DNA from: an uncultured Clostridia bacterium
GTDB lineage: Bacteria; Bacillota; Clostridia; TANB77; CAG-508
Length of the DNA stretch: 10,656 nucleotides
Direction: 5' to 3'
Assembly (NCBI GenBank): GCA_934154515.1
Contig: CAKPGD010000041.1
Location: 1-10,656, forward strand
The translations under genes were made by a program, and so were the position numbers. Below the pieces are notes generated by a model. That model did not search any database. It had not been told where the DNA came from and saw only the letters and a list, made by a program, of their open reading frames with translations. Below are positions 5,243 to 10,656 of this stretch, one piece after another. Every line of letters begins with the position of its first letter. The first letter of the stretch is position 1.

Positions 5243-5284
5243 GGGGCTAAATTGATATTTAATAATCAATTTTAGCTCCTTTTT
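5243..5284 (+). terminator. terminator of spoVS
   Basis: GGGGCTAAATTGAT (5243-5256) pairs with ATCAATTTTAGCTCC (5265-5279): 14 bp with one G-U and a single bulged T, over an 8-nt loop. Five T follow. It is the most stable terminator in the window and lies 11 nt after the spoVS stop codon, isolating spoVS from the next gene. Confidence 0.9.
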
Positions 5285-5387
5285 ACATAGTAAAAATTAT
5301 AATAAAAAAGTATTAAATAAAATTATAATTGAAAGTAAGAAAAGCAAAATAGGATTTTAAGAATAACAAGAAAAAAGTAAAAATCAC

Positions 5388-5416
5388 TTGAAAAAATGCT
5401 GTAAATAATATATTAT
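5388..5416 (+). promoter_or_regulatory. sigma-A-type promoter of the substrate-binding protein gene
   Basis: TTGAAA (5388-5393) and TATTAT (5411-5416) are spaced by 17 nt. Transcription would begin at the edge of the ribosome binding site (AAGGAGG, 5425-5431), so the leader is very short and no riboswitch fits. Confidence 0.65.
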
Positions 5417-5436
5417 AAACAGGCAAGGAGGAAAAA

Positions 5437-7023
5437 GTGAAGTCAAATTTATTTAAATATATATTTATAATATTTGCAGTAGGAATAATTGCTTATTCGA
5501 TATATGCAATATGTTTTAAAAATAAAGAAAATCCACACGAAGAACAACAAACAGAAGAAGTAGTAGAAGAAACAAAAAAAGACATAAGACTTGGAATATC
5601 AAACTATGACACTATAAATCCTTTAATATCAAATAATAGAGAAGTATTAAATGTAGCAAGATTAATATTTGAACCTTTAGTAACTATAACAGAAGATTAT
5701 AAGGCAGAAATGTGTCTTGCAAGCGAAGTTTCTAAAATTTCAGATACATCATACGTTATAAAAATAGATAATAATAAAAAATGGCAAGATGGTTCATCTT
5801 TTATAGCGAAAGACATTCAATTTACAATAGACAGATTAAAAGAAGGAACATCAGTATATGCATATAATGTAGAAAAAGTAGTAAGTGTCGAAGTATTGGA
5901 TAGCTCAACGGTAAGAATAAATTTATCAGAAGCAGTTCCATTTTTTGAATACAATTTAACATTTCCAATTTTGCCAAATAATTATTATATAGATGAAGAT
6001 TTTTATACAAGCACTAAAATACCAATGGGAACAGGAATGTATAAAATATCGAAAGTAGAGTCATCTAACATAACATTAGAAAAAAATAATAGATGGTGGA
6101 ATAAATCAAAAGAAGACTCTAAAATAGAAACAATAAATATAAAATTATTTTCAGAAGTTGGAGAGGTTTATAATAGTTTTAAATTAGGAAACATAGATAT
6201 TTTTACAACGGCAAATTATAATTTAGAAAATTATATAGGAACAATAGGATATGCAAAACATGAATTTAAAGGAAGAAACTTTGAATATTTAGCATTCAAT
6301 TGTCAAGATAGTATTTTAAAAAATACAGAAGTAAGGAAAGCAATAGGTTATGCACTAGACAAAACAAACATAGTATCTACTGTTTATAACAATAATTACG
6401 TTATATCAGACTTCCCACTAGATTACGGAAACTATTTATATTCAAATACTTCAGTAAGTTCTGGTTATAATCAGGAACAAGCAAAAAAAGTATTACAAGA
6501 TACAGGTTGGGAATATAAAAATAACAAATGGCAGAAAAAAGAAAATTATACAACATCAAGAATAAACTTAAAATTAACAGTAAATAAGGACGATGAAAAC
6601 AGAGTGGCAGTAGCAGAAAATATAAAAAATCAATTAGCGCAAATAGGAATAGCAGTAACAATAAATAAAGTTTCTTCTGCTCAATATAATACAATACTTC
6701 AAAATAAAAATTATCAAATGATTTTAACAGGAATATATAATTCATATAGCCCAGACTTAGAAAAGATTATAGGAGATAGCAATTTACAAAATTACAGCAA
6801 TGAGGAGTTGACTACTATATTAAATGAAGTAAAAAATATTAGCGACGAAAATTTACTAAAAGAAAAATATAAGAGAATAGTAGAAATATATAATGAAGAA
6901 TTACCTTTTTTAAGTCTATGTAGAAATAAAGTAACAGTAGTTAGAAGTCAAGGTTTAGCAGGCGAAATAAATCCAAATAATTATTGCTCATATTATAGAT
7001 TTTTTACTTGGAGTAGAATGTAA
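5437..7023 (+). CDS. extracellular solute-binding protein, family 5 (peptide/dipeptide type), membrane-anchored
   Basis: A 528-residue protein of the SBP_bac_5 family (OppA/DppA-like), which usually delivers peptides to an ABC importer. After a hydrophobic N-terminus (about residues 7-27) and a Glu-rich linker (about 31-48) come the family elements: RLGISNYDTINPLISN, VARLIFEPLVTI, KKWQDGSSFIAKDIQFTIDRL, GTGMYKI, RNFEYLAFNCQ with EVRKAIGYALDK, and VAENIKNQLAQIGI. The only early cysteine, C26, sits in YAIC, with Ile at -1, so it is not a lipobox. The protein is probably held by an uncleaved membrane segment. The GTG start follows AAGGAGG by 5 nt. No permease or ATPase gene is adjacent, so it is an orphan: it may serve a transporter encoded elsewhere or act as a sensor. 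Substrate unknown. Confidence 0.87.
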   Translation: MKSNLFKYIFIIFAVGIIAYSIYAICFKNKENPHEEQQTEEVVEETKKDIRLGISNYDTINPLISNNREVLNVARLIFEPLVTITEDYKAEMCLASEVSKISDTSYVIKIDNNKKWQDGSSFIAKDIQFTIDRLKEGTSVYAYNVEKVVSVEVLDSSTVRINLSEAVPFFEYNLTFPILPNNYYIDEDFYTSTKIPMGTGMYKISKVESSNITLEKNNRWWNKSKEDSKIETINIKLFSEVGEVYNSFKLGNIDIFTTANYNLENYIGTIGYAKHEFKGRNFEYLAFNCQDSILKNTEVRKAIGYALDKTNIVSTVYNNNYVISDFPLDYGNYLYSNTSVSSGYNQEQAKKVLQDTGWEYKNNKWQKKENYTTSRINLKLTVNKDDENRVAVAENIKNQLAQIGIAVTINKVSSAQYNTILQNKNYQMILTGIYNSYSPDLEKIIGDSNLQNYSNEELTTILNEVKNISDENLLKEKYKRIVEIYNEELPFLSLCRNKVTVVRSQGLAGEINPNNYCSYYRFFTWSRM

Positions 7024-7105
7024 AAATAAATAAAATTTAGATAAAAAAGATATTCTAAAAGAGTTAAAGTAAATATAAAAAATAGAAAAAAATTATAAAA
7101 AGTAC

Positions 7106-7133
7106 TTGACAAATTTTTAAGTTACGATATAAT
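7106..7133 (+). promoter_or_regulatory. consensus sigma-A promoter of recA
   Basis: Perfect TTGACA (7106-7111) and perfect TATAAT (7128-7133), 16 nt apart, lie 47 nt before the recA start codon. No GAAC-N4-GTTC type LexA/DinR box is seen between 7024 and 7180, which is unexpected for recA. Confidence 0.9.
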
Positions 7134-7180
7134 AAAACAAACAAAGATTTACGAAACAAATATTTAGGAGGAAAGATAAA

Positions 7181-8239
7181 ATGAGTAGTCAAAATTCAGA
7201 AAAAATGAAAGCATTAGAAGCAGCATTAGGACAAATAGAAAAGCAATTTGGTAAAGGTTCAATAATGAAACTAGGAGATTTCCAAGCAATGAATGTAGAA
7301 GCAATACCAACAGGAGCACTAAGCCTAGATATAGCATTAGGAATTGGTGGTATCCCAAGAGGAAGAATTATAGAAGTATATGGTCCAGAATCTTCTGGAA
7401 AAACAACACTTGCACTTCATATGATAGCAGAAGCACAAAAAATGGGTGGAGAAGCAGCATTTATAGATGCAGAACATGCATTAGATCCAGTATATGCTAA
7501 ACACCTAGGTGTAAATATAGATGACTTAATAGTATCACAACCAGATACAGGAGAACAAGCATTAGAAATAGCAGAAGCTTTAGTAAGAAGTGGAGCATTA
7601 GATGTTATAGTAATAGACTCTGTTGCAGCTTTAGTTCCAAAGGCTGAAATAGATGGAGATATGGGAGACTCTCATATAGGTTTACAAGCAAGACTTATGT
7701 CTCAAGCTTTAAGAAAACTTGCAGGAGCAATAAACAAATCTAAATGTGTTATAGTATTTATAAACCAATTAAGAGAAAAAGTTGGAGTAATGTTTGGAAA
7801 CCCAGAAACAACTGCTGGTGGTAGAGCATTAAAATACTATGCATCTGTACGTTTAGACATAAGAAAAGTAGAAAACATTAAACAAGATGGAGAAGTAGTT
7901 GGAAACAGAGCAAGAGTTAAAGTTGTAAAAAATAAAGTTGCTCCACCATTTAGAGAGGCTGAGTTTGATATCGTATATGGAAAAGGTATTTCAAAAGAAG
8001 GAAATATACTAGACATAGCCGTAAACTTAGACATAGTAGAAAAGAGTGGTTCATGGTTTAGTTATAATGGAGAAAGAATAGGACAAGGAAGAGAAAATGT
8101 TAAAAAATATTTACAAGATAATCCAGAAATAGCTAAAGAAATAGAAGAGAAAATTAGAGCAAACTTCACAGAAGCTTTTGAAAAAAGCTTAGGAGATGAA
8201 GAACCAGAAGAAGATGACAACCTAGATGATGAAGAATAA
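7181..8239 (+). CDS. recA: recombinase RecA
   Basis: The 352-residue strand-exchange ATPase that forms filaments on single-stranded DNA, drives homologous recombination and stimulates LexA self-cleavage. Seen are the N-terminal polymerisation helix (EKMKALEAALGQIEKQFGKG), Walker A GPESSGKT (68-75), catalytic E98 in DAEHALDP, Walker B VIVIDSVAAL (142-151), the L1 loop (about 156-167), L2 loop with NQLREKVGVMFGNPETTAGG (195-214), and an acidic tail (EEPEEDDNLDDEE). Full length for the family. TTAGGAGG precedes the ATG by 9 nt. It is transcribed alone: the neighbour downstream is convergent, and a terminator follows. recX and rny, frequent neighbours in related genomes, are not beside it. Confidence 0.99.
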   Translation: MSSQNSEKMKALEAALGQIEKQFGKGSIMKLGDFQAMNVEAIPTGALSLDIALGIGGIPRGRIIEVYGPESSGKTTLALHMIAEAQKMGGEAAFIDAEHALDPVYAKHLGVNIDDLIVSQPDTGEQALEIAEALVRSGALDVIVIDSVAALVPKAEIDGDMGDSHIGLQARLMSQALRKLAGAINKSKCVIVFINQLREKVGVMFGNPETTAGGRALKYYASVRLDIRKVENIKQDGEVVGNRARVKVVKNKVAPPFREAEFDIVYGKGISKEGNILDIAVNLDIVEKSGSWFSYNGERIGQGRENVKKYLQDNPEIAKEIEEKIRANFTEAFEKSLGDEEPEEDDNLDDEE

Positions 8240-8376
8240 TAAAAACGCCAATAATGTAAACAATAATGAAATTAAATAATATTAATCTAATAATATTAGT
8301 CTAATAATAAGTAATAATAAAATAAAAAAATTAGAAGAAATTAGAAGAAATATATTATAAAATATTATAAAAATAG

Positions 8377-8410
8377 AAAACAACGATTTTTGAAGATATC
8401 GTTGTTTTTT
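8377..8410. terminator. terminator between recA and pepV
   Basis: AAAACAACGAT (8377-8387) pairs perfectly with ATCGTTGTTTT (8398-8408), 11 bp around a 10-nt loop, ending in six T (8405-8410). The A-rich left flank means it can also stop the convergent pepV transcript. The 137 nt between the recA stop and this hairpin hold only short AT repeats (AATTAGAAGA twice in tandem near 8330-8350). Confidence 0.85.
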
Positions 8411-8419
8411 ATATATACG

Positions 8420-8455
8420 TAATTATTGCAATAATTAAAGTTATTGCAATAACTT
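8420..8455. repeat. two abutting perfect 18-bp palindromes with a shared core
   Basis: TAATTATTGCAATAATTA (8420-8437) and AAGTTATTGCAATAACTT (8438-8455) are each perfectly self-complementary and touch end to end. They share the 12-bp core TTATTGCAATAA (8423-8434 and 8441-8452), repeated at an 18-bp period. The second covers the stop codon and last codons of pepV. Location between two convergent genes argues against a promoter operator. A site for a chromosome-binding protein, or part of a pepV 3'-end structure, is possible. Confidence 0.8.
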
Positions 8456-9847
8456 ATAAATAGCTTTAGCATAAATATTAGTAGCAATCATAAGTTTATC
8501 AATACTAATAAACTCGTCAACTTGATGACACATATCTTTATCACCAGGAAAATTCATACCAAAGGAAATAAAATTATCAAAAGCTCTAGCATATGTTGCT
8601 CCGCCAATAGCAATAGGCTCAAAATTTGTATCACATTCCTCATTAAAAATATCACATAAATCTTTTACCAATTTATTATTTTTATCAATAAACAAAGGAT
8701 CTAATTTAGATAATACTGTTACATTAAAATTAGTAAAATATTTATTATAAACATCAACAACACTCTCTATTGTTGTATGAATAGGAATTCTTAAATTCAT
8801 TCCAATGTAAAGTTTATTATCTTCAATATAAAGTCTAGAAGTATTCAAAGTCAACTTTCCAGATTCATCTTCTACATTTAAATTCATACCTTTACCAGAA
8901 TAATCATTCCCAATATAAGTACAAAAATTAGAAAGTAAAGGCAGAGACATTTTATAACTTTTAAATAATTCATTTAAAACTAACAATAATGGAGTAATAG
9001 CATTCTTACCTAAATCAGGGTGAGCACTATGAGCAGCAACACCATAAGAAGTTAATTTAATAGAAGAATTATCTATTTTATAAATATCAATTTCATATTC
9101 TTTAGTAACAATATAATTTTTTAAAATAGAAATAAGATAATCCATTTTAACAGGTGGACTAGTCTTTAAAGTAACACTACAAATTTTTGGCACTACATTA
9201 AGAGCATTGTTATTACAATCAACTTCCTCTATTTGTATAGGCAAATTATTATTAAGTTTATCAGAAATACAAATAGAAAGAACTCCTTTTTCTGCATAAA
9301 TACAAGGAAAATCAGCATCAGGACTAAAACCAACAGAAGGAATTTCTTCATGAACTTTATAATAATTAATACACTCCCAGTCTTTTTCCTCATTAAGACC
9401 TACAATAAGTCGTACTCTTTTATTAATAGTTATATTATTTTCAACACAATAGTCCATAACAGCTTTCATAGCATATAGAGAAGCAACAACAGGACCTTTA
9501 TCATCAATGGCTCCTCTACCATATAAATAGCCATTATTAATAGTAGGAATAAAAGGAGAAAAATCCCAGTCATCTTCATTAGCAGAAACAACGTCTAAGT
9601 GACCAATAATTCCTATTAAATCTGAACCTTCACCAAATTCTGCATAACCACAATATCCATCTACATTTTTTGTTCTAAAACCTAAAGAATTAGCAAGAGA
9701 AAGAAAATACTTAAGCACATCAGAACAATCTTTACCAAAAGGAAAATGTGAATTAGAAGTAGGTGTAGAAACACTAGGATATGTAATTAAATCGCATATA
9801 GAACTAATTATATTTTTTTTATTATTTTCGATAAATTGTTTAAACAT
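8441..9847 (-). CDS. pepV: M20-family metallodipeptidase, PepV/Sapep type
   Basis: A 468-residue cytosolic di-zinc (or manganese) dipeptidase that splits dipeptides, and some with an N-terminal beta-alanine or D-residue, into amino acids. The active site is complete: H83 in GHLDVV with D85, bridging D115 in GRGAIDDKGP, general base E153 and ligand E154 in LNEEKDWE, D177 in SPDADFP, and H441 in CHQVDE. The lid domain (about 190-380) carries AAHSAHP (H273, a substrate-stabilising position) and NLRIP (R353). These spacings follow Lactobacillus PepV closely. AAGGAGGG lies 6 nt from the ATG. The gene is monocistronic, convergent with recA. A peptide-binding protein is encoded nearby, but nothing links them in one transcript. 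Confidence 0.9.
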   Translation of the reverse strand: MFKQFIENNKKNIISSICDLITYPSVSTPTSNSHFPFGKDCSDVLKYFLSLANSLGFRTKNVDGYCGYAEFGEGSDLIGIIGHLDVVSANEDDWDFSPFIPTINNGYLYGRGAIDDKGPVVASLYAMKAVMDYCVENNITINKRVRLIVGLNEEKDWECINYYKVHEEIPSVGFSPDADFPCIYAEKGVLSICISDKLNNNLPIQIEEVDCNNNALNVVPKICSVTLKTSPPVKMDYLISILKNYIVTKEYEIDIYKIDNSSIKLTSYGVAAHSAHPDLGKNAITPLLLVLNELFKSYKMSLPLLSNFCTYIGNDYSGKGMNLNVEDESGKLTLNTSRLYIEDNKLYIGMNLRIPIHTTIESVVDVYNKYFTNFNVTVLSKLDPLFIDKNNKLVKDLCDIFNEECDTNFEPIAIGGATYARAFDNFISFGMNFPGDKDMCHQVDEFISIDKLMIATNIYAKAIYKLLQ

Positions 9848-9888
9848 AATAAACCCTCCTTATTATATATATATGAAGCTTGTTTAAT

Positions 9889-9897
9889 ATTATAACA
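9889..9897 (-). promoter_or_regulatory. extended -10 promoter of pepV
   Basis: On the minus strand TGTTATAAT (9897-9889) is a full extended -10 element (TG-n-TATAAT). No good -35 box is present 17 nt upstream, as is common for extended -10 promoters. Transcription would start about 30 nt before the ribosome binding site. Confidence 0.55.
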
Positions 9898-9918
9898 TTA
9901 ATTAAATAAAAATGGGAT

Positions 9919-9959
9919 AAAAAAGAAAAGGCACCCATCAAAAGTAGATAGATGGGTGC
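9919..9959 (-). terminator. terminator of the small orphan gene
   Basis: On the minus strand GCACCCATC (9959-9951) pairs with GATGGGTGC (9939-9931), a perfect 9-bp GC-rich stem over an 11-nt loop, followed by CTTTTCTTTTTT (9930-9919). It ends 12 nt after the stop codon of the small gene upstream and separates it from the pepV promoter. Confidence 0.9.
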
Positions 9960-9971
9960 AAGGAGATAATC

Positions 9972-10226
9972 TTATTTTAGAAAATCCAAGTCATGTCTAG
10001 AAATAGACTCATATACCGAAGAGTAATTCTCATGAGATTTTTCTATGTTGATGGTAACAACTTTAAAATCACCTCTATCATACTCTGGGTCAAGATTTTC
10101 TTTTGAAAGCTTTAAACTTTTTAAAAATTCTAAAAAGTCATTATACCGCTTTCTAGCAACTACATAAACGTAAGTTGTTTTGTTACTTGAATTTGAAATG
10201 TTGGGTATACCCACTATAGTTGTCAT
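9972..10226 (-). CDS. uncharacterised 84-residue protein
   Basis: I do not recognise this family. The product begins MTTIVGIPNISNSSNKTTYV, has an aromatic and basic middle (YVVARKRYNDFLEFLKSLKLSKENL) and an acidic, Ser/Tyr-rich end (SHENYSSVYESISRHDLDFLK). There is no signal peptide, membrane helix or cysteine, so it is probably a small soluble cytosolic protein with mixed alpha/beta pattern. Start choice: an ATG at 10232 is only 3 nt from AGGAG (10236-10240), while the in-frame ATG at 10226 is at 9 nt and is preferred (the alternative adds MY). Its own promoter and strong terminator support a real single gene. Codons such as CGG, CCC, GAC and TCG are more frequent than in neighbours, which may mean a different origin. 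Confidence 0.75.
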   Translation of the reverse strand: MTTIVGIPNISNSSNKTTYVYVVARKRYNDFLEFLKSLKLSKENLDPEYDRGDFKVVTINIEKSHENYSSVYESISRHDLDFLK

Positions 10227-10252
10227 ATACATATTCTCCTTAAAAATATAAT

Positions 10253-10304
10253 TCTAAGAAACCTTAGATAACTATATTATACAACAAATTGCTCAATATT
10301 GCAA
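10253..10304 (-). promoter_or_regulatory. promoter and 5'-end hairpin of the small orphan gene
   Basis: On the minus strand TTGCAA (10304-10299) precedes TATAAT (10281-10276) by 17 nt. TTGC and GCAA arms (10289-10304) flank the -35 region as an inverted repeat. The predicted transcript begins near 10269, directly at a 6-bp hairpin TCTAAG/CTTAGA (10268-10253), which may protect the 5' end of the mRNA. Confidence 0.6.
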
Positions 10305-10323
10305 ATATTATGGAAAGTAAAAA

Positions 10324-10528
10324 ATGTAACAAACCTATTAAAGTAGAAAAAACAACAAAAATATACAAAAATAGCAGAAAGTATTTTTTCGAAGAAAAAC
10401 TTATTGACTTAACAAATATTTAATAGTAAAATGATATAAAATAAGTAGTAACTTAGTTACATAATAAATGAGAATATTCAAAAAAGATAAAAAAAGAACA
10501 AGCTGAAAATGAATAAATATGTAACAAA
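10324..10528. repeat. three ATGTAAC boxes in the leader and promoter region of the prepilin gene
   Basis: The 338-nt gap between the orphan gene and the prepilin-like gene contains ATGTAACAAA at 10324-10333 and 10519-10528 on the plus strand, and the related ATGTAACTAA on the minus strand at 10463-10454. The minus-strand box is part of a hairpin GTAAC-TTA-GTTAC (10448-10460). They bracket the promoter at 10404-10432. The rest of the gap is A-rich and shows no riboswitch fold that I can recognise. Confidence 0.4.
10404..10432 (+). promoter_or_regulatory. candidate promoter of the prepilin-like gene
   Basis: TTGACT (10404-10409) and TAAAAT (10427-10432) are 17 nt apart. Transcription from here would give a leader of about 125 nt before the start codon at 10565. 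Confidence 0.6.
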
Positions 10529-10564
10529 AAGTGAAAAATAAAACAAAAGAAGGAGATAAAAGAA

Positions 10565-10656
10565 ATGAACAAAGTCAAAAGTAAACTAAAAAATCAAAAA
10601 GCAATAACATTAATAAGTCTAATAGTAACAATAGTAATTTTAATTATATTAGCTGG
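10565..10656 (+). CDS. prepilin-like protein with N-terminal cleavage/methylation-type segment (partial, cut by the right edge)
   Basis: The first 30 codons are visible: a short basic leader (MNKVKSKLKNQKA) followed directly by an unbroken hydrophobic helix (ITLISLIVTIVILIILAG). This is the layout of type IV prepilins and pseudopilins, where a prepilin peptidase cuts at the leader-helix junction and the helix anchors or packs the fibre core. Two details differ from the classical GFTLIE pattern: Ala replaces Gly before the cut, and Ser replaces the usual Glu at mature position 5. Similar segments are common in uncultured Clostridia on otherwise varied secreted proteins, so the mature domain could be a pilin or something else. 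AAGGAGA precedes the ATG. The remainder lies outside the window. Confidence 0.75.
   Translation, partial: MNKVKSKLKNQKAITLISLIVTIVILIILA

Noticed and set aside
5437..5520. Lipoprotein signal peptide on the binding protein
   Set aside because: The residue before C26 is Ile and position -3 is Tyr, which violates the lipobox, so a membrane anchor is the better reading.
6401..6745. Minus-strand 114-codon frame inside the binding-protein gene
   Set aside because: It is a hydrophobic shadow of an A-rich coding sequence, without start signals or a recognisable family.
7112..7180. Possible LexA site near ACGAAACAAATATTT (7151-7165)
   Set aside because: Only a partial GAA-like half site exists, without the matching GTTC half at the required spacing.
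9233..9478. Plus-strand 81-codon frame inside pepV
   Set aside because: It is antisense to a well-conserved M20 catalytic region and has no ribosome binding site or family resemblance.
10433..10564. Possible c-di-GMP riboswitch in the prepilin leader
   Set aside because: Such switches often precede pilin genes in Clostridia, but I find no GEMM-like conserved core. The leader is almost unstructured A-rich sequence apart from one 5-bp hairpin.

Overview
The window is AT-rich DNA (A/T-ending codons almost throughout) from a spore-forming low-GC Gram-positive bacterium, most likely an uncultured gut-type member of Clostridia. The evidence is the gene content: spoVS, an H-type small acid-soluble spore protein, the infC-rpmI-rplT operon with a leader attenuator, strong AGGAGG ribosome binding sites, and a prepilin-like N-terminus (ITLISLIVTIVILIILAG) of the kind that recurs in such genomes. 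The family assignments are firm. The taxonomic placement is inference.

Left part (1-1921): two ribosomal operons are transcribed divergently. On the minus strand is the 5' part of rplM (L13), preceded by a leader that folds like the Firmicutes L13 leader. On the plus strand is infC-rpmI-rplT (IF3, L35, L20), with a consensus promoter, a leader containing an intrinsic terminator and a competing upstream pairing (L20-type attenuation), and an AUC start codon for infC.

Middle (1922-4050): a gene-poor AT-rich stretch with a 13-bp tandem repeat leads into a two-gene unit, a HAD-family nucleotidase (YqfW/NT5C type) and tcdA (t6A dehydratase). A long hairpin separates this unit from sspH on the minus strand. 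sspH has a sigma-G-like promoter back to back with the vegetative-type promoter of ymdB.

Right-centre (4054-8410): ymdB and spoVS, in the order known from Bacillus. Next come an orphan membrane-anchored peptide-type substrate-binding protein and recA with a textbook promoter but no visible LexA box. rny, often between recA and ymdB in relatives, is absent from this stretch. A terminator and two abutting perfect 18-bp palindromes separate recA from the convergent pepV-like dipeptidase gene.

Right end (8441-10656): the PepV-type dipeptidase (minus), an unrecognised 84-codon gene (minus) with its own promoter and terminator, and the first 30 codons of a prepilin-like gene (plus) running off the edge.

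Most of the window is conserved housekeeping and sporulation DNA. I see no mobile element, CRISPR array, rRNA or tRNA, and no clear novel multi-gene system. The most interesting items are the infC start and leader, the paired palindromes at 8420-8455, the orphan small gene, and the non-lipoprotein solute-binding protein.
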